NCBI GenBank assembly: GCA_014879655.1
Contig: JACSRS010000091.1
Location: forward strand, 1-49,122
Source of the DNA: Burkholderiaceae bacterium
Lineage (GTDB): Bacteria; Pseudomonadota; Gammaproteobacteria; Burkholderiales; Burkholderiaceae_C
Direction of reading: 5' to 3'
Length of the DNA: 49,122 bases
The notes beneath the pieces were generated by a model. The model was not told the origin of the DNA. It made no database searches and saw only the letters and a list, made by a program, of their open reading frames with translations. Positions 7,069-16,156 of this stretch are shown one piece after another. A program made the translations under genes and the position numbers. Positions within the stretch are counted from its first letter, which is position 1, and every line of letters starts with the position of its first letter.

Positions 7069-8001
7069 ATGCAACCGAAGGTCTCGGTCATTTTCCCGGT
7101 CCATACCCGCGAGGCCTATCTGCAGGCCGCGATCGATTCGATCCTGCAGCAGACGCTGACCGATTTTGAATTCATCATCATTGACGATGGTTCGGCGCCC
7201 CCCGTGGCCACCGTGCTGGACGCCATCGACGACCCCAGAGTGCGCCTGATCCGGTTCCCGGTGAATCTGGGCGTGAACGCCGCGCGAAACGCCGGGCTGG
7301 CGCATGCCAGGGCCCCGTACATCGCGCTGATGGATTCCGATGATGTGGCGATGCCCGAGCGCCTGGCCACGCAATGGGGCTGGCTGCAGGCCCACCCCAA
7401 GGTGACCGGCTGCGGTTCCATGGCGATCAAGCTGCTGCCCGACGGCCGTCGGGTGGACATGCGATATCCCCGGACCGACGGGCACATCAAGGCGATGCTG
7501 CTCTGGGTGGACGGTGCCTTGCTGAACCCGACCGCCATGTTTCGCACCGATTTCGTGCGAAAGCACCGGCTGTTCTACGACGCCAACCTGAGCATCGATC
7601 ACGACCACGCTTTCTTCGTGGCGATGGTGAAGGCGGGGGCAACGTTCGTCAGCCTGGAAGAACAACTGCTGCTCTATCGCCGCCATGCCGAGAACGTGAC
7701 CAATGACGAATCCCGTCATGACGATGAAAAGACCAATGTGCGAACCCGCCTGTTGCCGATGTATTTTCCGGACTTGACCGGCGAAGAAGGGCGCCTGATG
7801 CTGGGCCTGTTGCGTCGGCAGGTGTCCATGCCGCTGCGGGAACTGTGCCGCGCCATTGCCGCCGCCGACAAGGCGATGCGAGAAACACGCTCGTTCTATG
7901 GGGAAGATCGCACCGAGATCAACCGCATCCTGGAGCGGTCGATGCGCCATCCCCTGCGCATCCTGTCGCGCACCGGGCAAGAGCGGTCTGGCAGCGCATA
8001 G
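7069..8001 (+). CDS. Family 2 glycosyltransferase
   Basis: A 310-aa cytosolic or membrane-associated GT-A enzyme. The N-terminus VSVIFPVHTREAYLQAAIDS, the strand FEFIIIDDGS, the block NLGVNAARNAGLAHA and the metal-binding LMDSDD are all diagnostic of GT2 transferases. Residues around IDHDHAFFVAM may form the acceptor-side acidic motif. No membrane segment is visible. GAGGA lies 8 nt before the ATG at 7069. There are no other polysaccharide genes nearby, so the sugar and acceptor (LPS, capsule or glycoprotein) remain unknown. Confidence 0.85.
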   Translation: MQPKVSVIFPVHTREAYLQAAIDSILQQTLTDFEFIIIDDGSAPPVATVLDAIDDPRVRLIRFPVNLGVNAARNAGLAHARAPYIALMDSDDVAMPERLATQWGWLQAHPKVTGCGSMAIKLLPDGRRVDMRYPRTDGHIKAMLLWVDGALLNPTAMFRTDFVRKHRLFYDANLSIDHDHAFFVAMVKAGATFVSLEEQLLLYRRHAENVTNDESRHDDEKTNVRTRLLPMYFPDLTGEEGRLMLGLLRRQVSMPLRELCRAIAAADKAMRETRSFYGEDRTEINRILERSMRHPLRILSRTGQERSGSA

Positions 8002-8058
8002 CCGTCGCGCCATGATCCCGGCCGGGTTGTACCGTCTCTTCAGCCGAGGGGGGCTCAG

Positions 8059-8140
8059 TCATTTTTTCAGGCAATTTTGGCTGAAATTGGCATCAACCCA
8101 TCGTCAAATGGACGAATGATGCTATGAATGCAGTAGCGAT
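8059..8140 (+). repeat. Dispersed palindromic repeat, copy 3
   Basis: It lies between the convergent glycosyltransferase and FAD oxidoreductase genes. The core CGTCAAATGGACGAATGATGC pattern forms a hairpin TCGTC-AAATG-GACGA. Compared with copy 8 (AGCGTC-AAATG-GACGCT), one G:C pair is replaced by T:A, a compensated change that supports a real stem. The T-rich upstream half is shared with copies 6 and 8. Confidence 0.65.
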
Positions 8141-8154
8141 TTCAAGCGTCAGCC

Positions 8155-9549
8155 TCAGCCGAGCCACGCACCGTCTGCCTGCAGCCGCTGCTGGAGCGCG
8201 CTGACCTCCAGATCCCGCAGCGCCGCGCCGGCCTGCTGGGCCAGCGCCACGGCGGTGCCGGCGGCCTGGCCCATGACGAAGCAGGCGCCGGAGACGCGGG
8301 CGGCCGACTGCCCCAGGTGCGTCATCGACGCGCAGCGGCCGGCCACCAGCAGGTTGTCCACGCGTTGGGGCAGCAGCATGCGCCAGGGCAGCTGGTTGTA
8401 GCCCGGGCCCGCCGGGTCGTGCGGCCAGCGGAAGTTCACCGTGCCAGCGGCGTGCTCCTCGATCATCCAGCCGTTCACGCCGATGCTGTCGGCAAAGCGC
8501 GCACAGCCCAGCACGTCCTCGCCGGTCAGCTGGTAGTCGCCGACGATGCGGCGGGTCTCGCGGATGCCCACCTGCGGCGCGATCTCCAGCAGGTAGGCGT
8601 TCTCGAAGCCGGGTGCGCTTTCGCGCAGAAAGCTGAAGAAGTCGACGATCTGGCGCCGGCCCTCGACCTCGGCCGCACTCAGCTGCAGCGCGTCGGTGCC
8701 GTCCACCGGGCTGCCATCGGCATTGGCCAGCTGCGTCACGTTGGCGCGCCACTCGGCCGGGTTTTTCTGCGGCCGGATGATGGGCAGCCTGCGCGGAAAC
8801 CTGCGGCCCCGCGCCTCGGCCTCGCGCATCAGGCGATCGAAGTGGTTCCAGGCGTCGCCCGCGCGCACCGGGTCGACGCCGTGCACGCGAAACATCGTTG
8901 ACGGAAACATCAGGTCGGCGTCTTCACCGTCCGGCTGCGCCGGTCCGGACGCGGCCGCAGACCGGCCTTTTTCAAAGGGTGCGCCGGCCCAGACTGCCAG
9001 GTCGCCGTCGCCGGAGCAATCGATGAAGTGGCGGGCGCGCATGGCCATGCGGCCCGAGCGTGTCTCCAGCAGCAAGGTGTCGATCAGACCGGGCCGGTGC
9101 ATCGTCACGCCCACCGCCTGGGCGTGAAACAGCAGGTGCGCGCCGCTGCCCGCCACCAGTTCGTCTGCAGCGATCTTGTAGGCGGCATTGTCATAAGCCT
9201 GAGCGGCGATGCGGCCGCCGAACAGCGCATGCGGTTCGTTCAGGCCGCCCAGTGCGCGCATCCGGTCGAGCAGTTCGTCTGCCAGCCCGTGCACCACCTG
9301 GCGCACCGTGCCGTGGACGTTGGCGTGCAGGCCGCAGAAGTTGGTCACGCCGGCGGCCGTTCCCATGCCGCCCAGAAAACCGTAGCGCTCGACCAGCAGC
9401 GCGCGCTGGCCGCCCCGGGCCGCAGCGGCGGCGGCGACGATGCCCGACGGACCGCCACCGAGCACGATGACGTCGTATGCGCCAGCGACCGGCGTCTGGC
9501 GTGCGGGCTCGGTCACGCAGACCGGCGTCGCAGGTGAGGTTGATGCCAT
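8155..9549 (-). CDS. FAD-dependent oxidoreductase (PF12831 type)
   Basis: A 464-aa flavoprotein. The dinucleotide-binding motif YDVIVLGGGPSGIVAAAA lies near residue 25, followed by LLVERYGFLGGMGTAAGV. The second FAD-contacting region is HFIDCSGDGDLAVWAG, and the C-terminus LLVAGRCASMTHLGQSAAR is typical of the FAD-dependent oxidoreductase family with a GG-doublet. The physiological substrate of this family is mostly unknown. The ATG at 9549 was chosen because it starts 24 residues before the FAD fold; the upstream sequence is rich in A but has no good AGGAG. Its stop lies within a few bases of repeat copy 3. Confidence 0.75.
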   Translation of the reverse strand: MASTSPATPVCVTEPARQTPVAGAYDVIVLGGGPSGIVAAAAAARGGQRALLVERYGFLGGMGTAAGVTNFCGLHANVHGTVRQVVHGLADELLDRMRALGGLNEPHALFGGRIAAQAYDNAAYKIAADELVAGSGAHLLFHAQAVGVTMHRPGLIDTLLLETRSGRMAMRARHFIDCSGDGDLAVWAGAPFEKGRSAAASGPAQPDGEDADLMFPSTMFRVHGVDPVRAGDAWNHFDRLMREAEARGRRFPRRLPIIRPQKNPAEWRANVTQLANADGSPVDGTDALQLSAAEVEGRRQIVDFFSFLRESAPGFENAYLLEIAPQVGIRETRRIVGDYQLTGEDVLGCARFADSIGVNGWMIEEHAAGTVNFRWPHDPAGPGYNQLPWRMLLPQRVDNLLVAGRCASMTHLGQSAARVSGACFVMGQAAGTAVALAQQAGAALRDLEVSALQQRLQADGAWLG

Positions 9550-9719
9550 GGACTTGTTCTTTTTTTCTTGCTTGTTGTTGCTGGCGGCGCGAGCTGTCGC
9601 GCCTTCACCTGCGAGTGTCGCCAAAGCTGCCCGGACACGACAAGCGGGCTTACCCCGGTTGCACCTGCGCCCGGGCCCACCGGCAGACAAGGGCCGAGGG
9701 CCGGTTTATCCTTGCCACC

Positions 9720-10388
9720 ATGAAACTCTACAACTACTACCGCTCCTCGGCGTCATTCCGCGTCCGCATCGCGCTGGAGCTCAAGGGGCTGGCCTACAGC
9801 TATGTCCCGGTGCATCTGGCACGCGGCGATCAGAGGCAACCCGACTACGCCGCCGTCTCCGCCGACCACCTGGTGCCGGTGCTGGAGCTGGACGACGGCC
9901 AGCGCCTGTCGCAGTCGATGGCCATCATCGAATACCTGGATGAAGTTCATCCGTCTCCGGCGCTGCTGCCAGCTGATCCGATGGCGAAGTCCCGGGTGCG
10001 GGCGCTGGCGCAAGCCATCGCCTGTGAAATCCACCCGCTGAACAACCTGCGCGTGCTCAAGTACCTGGTGCGCGAGCTGAAGGTGGAAGAAGAGGCCAAG
10101 AACACCTGGTACCGCCACTGGGTTCGCAGCGGTCTGGAGGCTTTCGAGCGCCAGCTGCACGCGCTCGCGGCCTTGCGCGAGCAGGCCGCTCTGGCACCTT
10201 CCGTCTACTGCTGGGGCGACTCGCCGACGCTGGCCGATTGCTGCCTGGTGCCGCAGATCTTCAACGGCCAGCGCTTTGACACCCCGCTGGATGGCCTGCC
10301 GCGCACGATGGCCGCGTTTGACGCCTGCATGAAGCTCGAAGCCTTCCAGCGCGCCCAGCCCTCGGCCTGCCCCGACGCCGAGGCCTGA
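9720..10388 (+). CDS. maiA: Maleylacetoacetate isomerase (zeta-class glutathione transferase)
   Basis: A 222-aa enzyme that isomerises maleylacetoacetate to fumarylacetoacetate in tyrosine/homogentisate or gentisate breakdown. The N-terminal thioredoxin-like domain starts KLYNYYRSSASFRVRIALEL, containing the SSxxxRVRIAL motif with the glutathione-activating serine, followed by the glutathione-binding VPVLELDDG and QSMAIIEYLDE. The helical C-terminal domain contains IHPLNNLRVLKYL, a strong marker of the zeta class. The next gene (pgeF) begins 8 nt after the stop and is likely co-transcribed. No other ring-cleavage genes are near. Confidence 0.9.
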   Translation: MKLYNYYRSSASFRVRIALELKGLAYSYVPVHLARGDQRQPDYAAVSADHLVPVLELDDGQRLSQSMAIIEYLDEVHPSPALLPADPMAKSRVRALAQAIACEIHPLNNLRVLKYLVRELKVEEEAKNTWYRHWVRSGLEAFERQLHALAALREQAALAPSVYCWGDSPTLADCCLVPQIFNGQRFDTPLDGLPRTMAAFDACMKLEAFQRAQPSACPDAEA

Positions 10389-10396
10389 GCGCCGCC

Positions 10397-11221
10397 GTGG
10401 CCTTGCATCCCGACTGGATCGTCCCCGACTGGCCGGCGCCGCCTGCCGTGCGCGCCGTCTGCACCACGCGCGCCGGTGGCGTTTCGAACCCGCCGTTTGA
10501 CAGCCTGAATCTGGGCGACCACGTGGGCGACGATCCCGCCGCCGTTGCCGCCAACCGCCAGACGCTGCGCAACGCGCTGGGCGCCCGACCCGTCTTTTTG
10601 CAGCAGGTGCACGGCGTGGAGGTGATCACGCTGGACGCCGCCACGCCCGACGGCGCCGTGGCCGATGCCTGCCTGAGCGCAACCCCGGGCGTGGCCTGCA
10701 CGATGATGGTGGCCGACTGCCTGCCGGTGCTGGTCACCAACACCGAAGGTTCGGCCGTCGCAGCGGCGCACGCCGGCTGGCGCGGCCTGGCCGGAAAATC
10801 GGAAGGGGGGGGACAAGGTGTTCTGGAGGCTGTTTTGATGTCTTTTTGGCACCATTCCAGCGTCAAATGGTCAGATACTGCTATTGAAAACAAAGTAAAA
10901 AAGACGCTGGTCTGGCTGGGCCCCTGCATCGGGCCGGCGGCATTTGAGGTTGGCGCCGAGGTGCGTGAAGCTTTTTGTGCCTTTGATCCGAAGGCTGATG
11001 ATTGTTTTGCACCGCAGGCCGGCGGCAAATACCTGGCCAACCTGCCCGCGCTCGCCCGCCGGCGTCTCGCCGCACTGGGTGTGACGACCGTCTACGGCAA
11101 CGACGGCAGCCAGCCTTGGTGCACCGTGAGCGATCCGGCGCGTTTTCACTCGCACCGGCGCGACAGCGTCGCGAAAGGTGGCAGCGGGCGGCTGGCGGCC
11201 AGCGTGTGGCTGGCGGCCTGA
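10397..11221 (+). CDS. pgeF: PgeF/YfiH family laccase-domain protein with an in-frame repeat insertion
   Basis: A 274-aa multicopper-oxidase-fold protein. The zinc/copper ligands are visible as His72 (QQVHGVEV), Cys108 (VADCLPVLVT) and His125 (AAAHAGWRGLAG). YfiH proteins are reported as peptidoglycan editing factors or purine nucleoside phosphorylases. Translation starts at GTG 10397, eight nt after maiA. Unusually, residues of about 148-170 (MSFWHHSSVKWSDTAIENKV) are encoded by a copy of the dispersed repeat and interrupt the usual short link between the GVLEA helix and LVWLGPCIGP. An extra stretch KSEGGGQ just before also looks inserted. All catalytic ligands are intact, so the protein may still be active. 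Confidence 0.85.
   Translation: MALHPDWIVPDWPAPPAVRAVCTTRAGGVSNPPFDSLNLGDHVGDDPAAVAANRQTLRNALGARPVFLQQVHGVEVITLDAATPDGAVADACLSATPGVACTMMVADCLPVLVTNTEGSAVAAAHAGWRGLAGKSEGGGQGVLEAVLMSFWHHSSVKWSDTAIENKVKKTLVWLGPCIGPAAFEVGAEVREAFCAFDPKADDCFAPQAGGKYLANLPALARRRLAALGVTTVYGNDGSQPWCTVSDPARFHSHRRDSVAKGGSGRLAASVWLAA
10831..10895 (+). repeat. Dispersed palindromic repeat, copy 4, inside pgeF
   Basis: The core CCAGCGTCAAATGG is identical to copy 8 and is followed by a TGCTATTGAAAA end like the other copies. It lies fully in frame inside the pgeF gene and contributes about 20 codons, reading SSVKWSDTAIE across the core. Confidence 0.7.
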
Positions 11222-11371
11222 GCCGGCTGTAGCGGCAGTGCCATCGGACTGCTCACCTGCGGCTTGATCGCCCACCGGCCGGACCTCGGCTCGCCTCTCA
11301 ACCCTGCATTTGCAATGGCTCTGCCGGCGCGCGGGCTTTGGCCGTCTGGCTTGCGGTACGCTACGGCGGTC

Positions 11372-12043
11372 TTGAAACCCGACCACATCCTCTTGAGCGC
11401 TTGCGGCCTGGCCTGCCAGCGCGGCGGCGCCTGGCTTTTCCGCGAAGTGGCGGTCGAACTGCGCGCCGGCGAAGCGCTGTGGCTGCGCGGCGCGAACGGC
11501 AGTGGCAAGACCAGCCTGCTGCGTCTGCTGGCCGGCCTGGGAAGGCCGCAGGCCGGTACCGTCGCACGAACCGACGGCGGGCGCATGGTCTGCATCGGCC
11601 ACGCCGACGCGCTGAAAGACGACCTCTCGGTCACTGAAGCGCTCAACTTCCTTTGCCGCCTGCAGGGCGACGCTGTGTCGCTTCAGGCGCTGACGGGTGC
11701 GTTGCGGCGACTTGGGCTGGGTCAAAAAGCGGATGCGCCGGTTCGCACGCTTTCCAGGGGTCAGCGCCGCCGCGTGGCGCTGGCGCGGATGGCGCTGGAT
11801 CTGGCCCGTTCCGGGCAGGAGTCGGCGAACGCGCCGCTCTGGCTGCTGGACGAGCCCTTTGACGCGCTGGACGCGCAGGGTGTGCAGACCGTCAACAGCC
11901 TGTTGTCCGACCATCTGGCGCGGGGTGGGGCGCTGGTACTGACCTCGCACATCGCGCCCGCGTTCGCCGGCGCGTTGGACGTGCCGGGCTTCAAGACGCT
12001 GGAACTGGGCGCAGTCGAAGTCCCGCAAGGGCTGGCCGCATGA
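11372..12043 (+). CDS. ccmA: Cytochrome c maturation ATPase CcmA
   Basis: ABC-type ATPase that works with CcmB and CcmC to release holo-CcmE from the heme-loading complex at the inner membrane. Walker A is GANGSGKTSLLRLLAG, the signature motif is LSRGQRRRVALARM, Walker B is LWLLDEPFDALD, and the H-loop is LTSHI. The start is uncertain: the family begins around LLSACGLACQRGG, where only TTG codons (11372 or 11393) are available; the nearest in-frame ATG is at 11315, giving 19 extra residues. The gene overlaps ccmB by 4 nt (ATGA) and heads the ccmABCDEFGHI operon. Confidence 0.88.
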   Translation: MKPDHILLSACGLACQRGGAWLFREVAVELRAGEALWLRGANGSGKTSLLRLLAGLGRPQAGTVARTDGGRMVCIGHADALKDDLSVTEALNFLCRLQGDAVSLQALTGALRRLGLGQKADAPVRTLSRGQRRRVALARMALDLARSGQESANAPLWLLDEPFDALDAQGVQTVNSLLSDHLARGGALVLTSHIAPAFAGALDVPGFKTLELGAVEVPQGLAA

Positions 12044-12723
12044 GCGCTGGCATGGCGGGCCGGATGTTGTGGCTGGTGGCAGCGCGCGACCTGCGTCTGG
12101 CCGGGCGGCGCCGCATGGACGCTGCGCTCCCGGTGGCGTTCTTCGTGCTCGCCGCCAGCCTGTTCCCGCTGGGGGTCGGCGTTGAGCCGGACAGGCTGCG
12201 GCAGATCGGGCCCGGCGTGGTCTGGGTCTGCGCGCTGCTGGCCACGCTGGTATCGATGCACGCGCTGTTTGCCGGTGACCTGGCCGATGGTTCGCTGGAT
12301 CAGATGCTCTTGCCCGGGCGCCCGGTGGTGATGCTGGCGGCAGGCAAGGCACTGGCCCAATGGCTGCTGACCGGCCTGCCGCTGCTGGTGGCCGCGCCGC
12401 TGATCGGCGTGATGTTTGACCTGTCTGCACCGGCGATTGCGGTGCTGGTCGCCGCGCTGGCGCTGGGCACGCCGGTGCTCAGCCTGCTGGGCGGCATGGC
12501 GGCCGCGCTGACACTGGGACTGCGCAGCGCCGGCTTGCTGACCTTGCTGCTGGTGCTGCCGCTGTGCATTCCGGTGCTGGTGTTCGGCAGCGGCGCGGTG
12601 GTCATGGCCGAGGCAGGCTTGTCGGCGCAGGGTCATCTGTCGCTGCTGGCGGCGTTGCTGTTGTTGTCCATCATTGGCGTGCCCCCGGCGACGGCGGCTG
12701 CGCTGCGCATGGCGGTAGCCTGA
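12040..12723 (+). CDS. ccmB: Heme exporter permease subunit CcmB
   Basis: A 227-aa polytopic membrane protein with about six hydrophobic segments, including ALPVAFFVLAASLFPLGVG and the C-terminal helix LLAALLLLSIIGVPPATAA. The N-terminal cytosolic piece WLVAARDLRLAGRR and the region FAGDLADGSLDQMLLPGRP are typical of CcmB. It forms the membrane part of the CcmAB transporter. It overlaps ccmA by 4 nt, and ccmC follows after 11 nt. Confidence 0.9.
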   Translation: MSAGMAGRMLWLVAARDLRLAGRRRMDAALPVAFFVLAASLFPLGVGVEPDRLRQIGPGVVWVCALLATLVSMHALFAGDLADGSLDQMLLPGRPVVMLAAGKALAQWLLTGLPLLVAAPLIGVMFDLSAPAIAVLVAALALGTPVLSLLGGMAAALTLGLRSAGLLTLLLVLPLCIPVLVFGSGAVVMAEAGLSAQGHLSLLAALLLLSIIGVPPATAAALRMAVA

Positions 12724-12734
12724 ATGTCAAACGG

Positions 12735-13514
12735 ATGGCAAGCAACTTGACCTGGACCACGTTTTCTTCCCCGCCGCGCTTTTATGCGCTGGCCGGGCGA
12801 GTGTTGCCGGCGCTCTGGCTGGTGGCTGTCATGAGCGCCATCGCCGGGATGATCGTCGGCTTTGGCATCGCACCGACGGACGCCACGCAGGGCGAGGTCT
12901 ACCGCATCCTGTTCGTGCACGTGCCGGCGGCGTGGATGTCGATGCTGCTTTATCTGGCGATGGCGGGATGGGCGGTGGTGGGCTGGGCGGCGAACGTGCG
13001 GGTGGCGTCGATGCTGGCGCGCGCCATTGCGCCGACCGGCGCGCTGTTCACCGTGCTGGCGCTCTGGACGGGCGCGCTGTGGGGCCGGCCGACCTGGGGC
13101 GCCTGGTGGGTGTGGGACGCGCGGCTGACTTCCGAACTCATCCTGCTGTTTCTATATCTGGGCTACATCGCGCTGGTCGAGGCAGTGGACGACCCGCAGC
13201 GCGCGGATCAGGCCGGCGCGCTGCTGGCGCTGGTGGGGGTGGTGAACATTCCGGTGATCTATTTTTCGGTGGTGTGGTGGAACACGCTGCACCAGGGCGC
13301 CAGCATCAGCCTGACCGCCTCACCGTCGATGGCGCGGGTAATGCTGTGGGCGCTGGGCCTGATGACGCTGGCGTTCTGGTCTTACGCGCTGGCGGTGGTG
13401 CTGACGCGCACCCGTGCCATCGTGCTGGAGCGCGAGCGGCATGCCACCTGGGTGCAGGTACTGGTACGAAGTGGCAAGCGTGAAGCATCTGCAGGACAGG
13501 GAGGCGCGCCATGA
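12735..13514 (+). CDS. ccmC: Heme-handling membrane protein CcmC
   Basis: A 259-aa inner-membrane protein of the heme-handling family. The periplasmic tryptophan-rich motif WGAWWVWDARLTSEL is present. The flanking heme-axial histidines appear in LFVHVPAAWMS and WWNTLHQGASI. CcmC presents heme to CcmE. I chose the ATG at 12735, which gives MASNLTWTTF; the frame is open further upstream, overlapping ccmB, but without homology. The stop overlaps the ccmD start by 4 nt. Confidence 0.92.
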   Translation: MASNLTWTTFSSPPRFYALAGRVLPALWLVAVMSAIAGMIVGFGIAPTDATQGEVYRILFVHVPAAWMSMLLYLAMAGWAVVGWAANVRVASMLARAIAPTGALFTVLALWTGALWGRPTWGAWWVWDARLTSELILLFLYLGYIALVEAVDDPQRADQAGALLALVGVVNIPVIYFSVVWWNTLHQGASISLTASPSMARVMLWALGLMTLAFWSYALAVVLTRTRAIVLERERHATWVQVLVRSGKREASAGQGGAP

Positions 13515-13681
13515 AACCAGAAGCGCTCTCTGCGCTGTTCACGCTGCAGGGTCACGGCGTCTACCTCTGGGGCGCGCTGGCGGTGGTGCTGCTGGTGATG
13601 GTGGTCGAGCCGCTGCTGGCCGCGCGCCGCCACCGCAAGGCGCTGAGCGATGCTGAAGCCGCTGGGCAGGTAGAAAACTGA
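13511..13681 (+). CDS. ccmD: Small heme-exporter accessory protein CcmD
   Basis: A 56-aa single-pass membrane protein. After a short N-terminus with [10 protein letters not shown], it has a membrane helix ([15 protein letters not shown]) and a basic cytosolic tail [13 protein letters not shown]. This is the standard pattern of CcmD, which helps release holo-CcmE from CcmABC. Its ATG overlaps the ccmC stop (ATGA) and its stop ends one nt before ccmE. It is easily missed because of its size. Confidence 0.9.
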   Translation: MKPEALSALFTLQGHGVYLWGALAVVLLVMVVEPLLAARRHRKALSDAEAAGQVEN

Positions 13682-13682
13682 C

Positions 13683-14171
13683 ATGAAACCCCGTCATCAA
13701 AAAATCGCCATTGCGGCGGGTGTGCTGTGTGTGGTGGCTGCTGCGGCCGCGCTGGTCATGAACGCGTTTCGCGACAATCTGGTGTTTTTCTTCACGCCCA
13801 CGCAGGTTGTGGCCGGTGAGGCGCCCGCGGGGCGCACCTTCCGCATCGGTGGTCTGGTGCAGCCGGGCAGCGTGCGACGCGATGGGGTGGCGGTGCAGTT
13901 TGCCGTCACCGATCAGGTCAAGACCATGCCGGTGCGCTACCAGGGCATCCTGCCGGACCTGTTCAAGGAGGGCAAGGGTGTGGTGGCGCAGGGGCGCTGG
14001 CAGGACGGCGTCTTTGTGGCGCGCGAAGTGCTGGCCAAGCACGATGAAAACTACATGCCGCCGGAAGCCGCGGCGGCGCTGACGCGGGGCGCGGCGCCTG
14101 CGGCAGATGGCGGTGTTGCCGGTGCGGGCGGCAATGCCACCCGGACGCTCAAGCCGGGAGCGACGCAATGA
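13683..14171 (+). CDS. ccmE: Periplasmic heme chaperone CcmE
   Basis: A 162-aa protein with an N-terminal membrane anchor (residues 8-26) and a periplasmic OB-fold domain with the motif [11 protein letters not shown]. The covalent heme attachment histidine is His120 in [12 protein letters not shown], with Tyr124 as the likely iron ligand. It receives heme from CcmC and passes it to CcmF for apocytochrome c. The Ala/Gly-rich C-terminal tail is disordered. Its stop overlaps the ccmF start (ATGA). Confidence 0.95.
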   Translation: MKPRHQKIAIAAGVLCVVAAAAALVMNAFRDNLVFFFTPTQVVAGEAPAGRTFRIGGLVQPGSVRRDGVAVQFAVTDQVKTMPVRYQGILPDLFKEGKGVVAQGRWQDGVFVAREVLAKHDENYMPPEAAAALTRGAAPAADGGVAGAGGNATRTLKPGATQ

Positions 14172-16156
14172 TCCCTGAAATCGGCCATTTCCTGCTCTGG
14201 CTGGCACTGGGCGTGGCGCTGGTGCTGGGCACGCTGCCGATGGCGGGCGCGGCGCGGTCCGATGCGGCCTGGATGGCGCTGGCGCGGCCGGCCAGCCTGG
14301 CGCTGTTCGTGCTGGTGGCCGCTTCCACCGCGTGCCTGGCGGCGTCTTTCATCCGCTTCGATTTTTCGGTGCTTTACGTGGCTTCGCATTCGCACTCTGC
14401 GCTGCCACTGCCGTACCGCGTTGCCGGCCTCTGGGGCGGCCATGAAGGCTCGCTGCTGCTGTGGGTGCTGATGCTGTCGGGCTGGACGCTGGCGGTGGCG
14501 CGCTTCAGCCGCCACCTGCCGCCCGACTTTCTGGCGCGCACGCTGTCGGTGATGGGTTTGCTGGCAGCGGGATTCCTGCTGTTCACCTTGACCACGTCCA
14601 ACCCGTTCGAGCGGCTGTTACCGGCAGCGGCCGAGGGCAGCGACCTCAACCCGCTGCTGCAGGACCCCGGCATGGTGCTGCACCCGCCGCTGCTGTACAT
14701 GGGCTATGTGGGTTTTTCAGTGGCTTTTGCGCTGGCGATTGCGGCGCTGATCAGCGGCCGGCTGGACGCAGCCTGGGCACGCTGGACGCGGCCCTGGACC
14801 ACGCTGGCCTGGCTGTTCCTGACGCTGGGCATCGCGCTCGGCAGCGCCTGGGCGTACTACGAACTCGGATGGGGCGGCTGGTGGTTCTGGGACCCGGTGG
14901 AAAACGCGTCTTTCATGCCCTGGCTGGTGGGCACGGCGCTGATCCATTCGCTCGCCGTCACCGAAAAGCGTGGCAGCTTCAAGGCCTGGACGGTGCTGCT
15001 GGCCATCCTGGCGTTTTCGCTGTCGCTGCTGGGCACGTTTCTGGTGCGCTCGGGCGTGGTGTCGTCGGTGCACGCCTTTGCAACCGATCCGGGCCGGGGC
15101 CTGTTCATTCTGGGATTTCTGACCGTGACGGTGGGCGGCTCGCTGGCGCTGTACGCCTGGCGCGCGCCCGACGTCGGGCTGGGCGCGCGCTTTGAGTGGG
15201 TGTCGAAGGAATCGGCGCTGCTGCTCAACAATGTGCTGCTGCTGGCGGCGACGGGTTCGGTGCTGCTGGGCACGCTGTACCCGCTGGCGCTGGATGCGCT
15301 GGGGCAGGGCAAGATATCCGTCGGCGCGCCATACTTCGAAGCCGTCTTCGCGCCGTTGATGGCGCCGGCGGTCTTCCTGATGGGCATCGGCCCGCTGGCG
15401 CGCTGGAAAGCCGCTGCGCTGCCGGATCTGGCGCAGCGCCTGCGCTGGGCTGTGCTTGTCAGTGCGGTCGCAGCCGGCCTGGCGATGTGGCTTGCAGGGC
15501 GGTGGTCGTTTGCCGTTGCAACAGGTCTGTGGATGGCGTTCTGGGTGGTCAGCGCGGTGGCCACCGATGTGCTGGAGCGCGTCCGCGTTGCGGGTGAGGG
15601 CTGGGCGGATGCGCTGCACAGGGCGCGGCGCATGCCGCGTGCCATCGTCGGCGTGATGGTCGCGCACCTGGGTGTGGCTGTCTTCTGTTTCGGTGTGGTG
15701 ATGGTCAAGTCTGGCGAGATCGAGCGCGACGTGCAACTGGCGCCCGGTGCCAGCACCACGCTGGGGGCCGACACCTTCACCTTCCGGGGTGTGCGCGAGG
15801 TGGCCGGACCCAACTACACCGCCTTGCAAGGCGTGATGGAGGTATCGCGCGAGGGGCGCATGATGCGTGAACTGCGGCCTGAAAAACGCATCTACCGGGT
15901 GCAGGACAACCCGATGACCGAGGCCGCCATTGCAAACGGATTCACGCGCGACCTCTACGTGTCACTGGGTGAGCCGGTGGACGGTGGCGCCTGGATCGTG
16001 CGCATCTACGTCAAGCCCTTCATCAGCTGGATCTGGGGCGGCTGCCTGATGATGGCGCTGGGCGGCCTGTTGGCGGCGACGGATCGGCGCTACCGCAGCC
16101 GGGTCACCCGGCCGGTAGCCGGCGCCGGACCGGCAGCACACGGGAGCGCGGCATGA
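14168..16156 (+). CDS. ccmF: Cytochrome c heme lyase subunit CcmF
   Basis: A 662-aa polytopic inner-membrane protein with many hydrophobic helices. It carries the WWD motif [19 protein letters not shown], preceded by [13 protein letters not shown], and the conserved LFNRE-region equivalent around residue 300. CcmF, with CcmH, joins heme vinyl groups to the CXXCH cysteines of apocytochrome c. The length and domain layout fit the family. Both ends overlap neighbours by 4 nt (ccmE and ccmG), so translation is probably coupled throughout the operon. Confidence 0.95.
   Translation: MIPEIGHFLLWLALGVALVLGTLPMAGAARSDAAWMALARPASLALFVLVAASTACLAASFIRFDFSVLYVASHSHSALPLPYRVAGLWGGHEGSLLLWVLMLSGWTLAVARFSRHLPPDFLARTLSVMGLLAAGFLLFTLTTSNPFERLLPAAAEGSDLNPLLQDPGMVLHPPLLYMGYVGFSVAFALAIAALISGRLDAAWARWTRPWTTLAWLFLTLGIALGSAWAYYELGWGGWWFWDPVENASFMPWLVGTALIHSLAVTEKRGSFKAWTVLLAILAFSLSLLGTFLVRSGVVSSVHAFATDPGRGLFILGFLTVTVGGSLALYAWRAPDVGLGARFEWVSKESALLLNNVLLLAATGSVLLGTLYPLALDALGQGKISVGAPYFEAVFAPLMAPAVFLMGIGPLARWKAAALPDLAQRLRWAVLVSAVAAGLAMWLAGRWSFAVATGLWMAFWVVSAVATDVLERVRVAGEGWADALHRARRMPRAIVGVMVAHLGVAVFCFGVVMVKSGEIERDVQLAPGASTTLGADTFTFRGVREVAGPNYTALQGVMEVSREGRMMRELRPEKRIYRVQDNPMTEAAIANGFTRDLYVSLGEPVDGGAWIVRIYVKPFISWIWGGCLMMALGGLLAATDRRYRSRVTRPVAGAGPAAHGSAA

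Noticed and set aside
8155-9690. Upstream extension of the FAD oxidoreductase to 9690
   Set aside because: The added 47 residues are low-complexity basic sequence overlapping the leader of the divergent maiA gene; the start at 9549 fits the FAD fold better.
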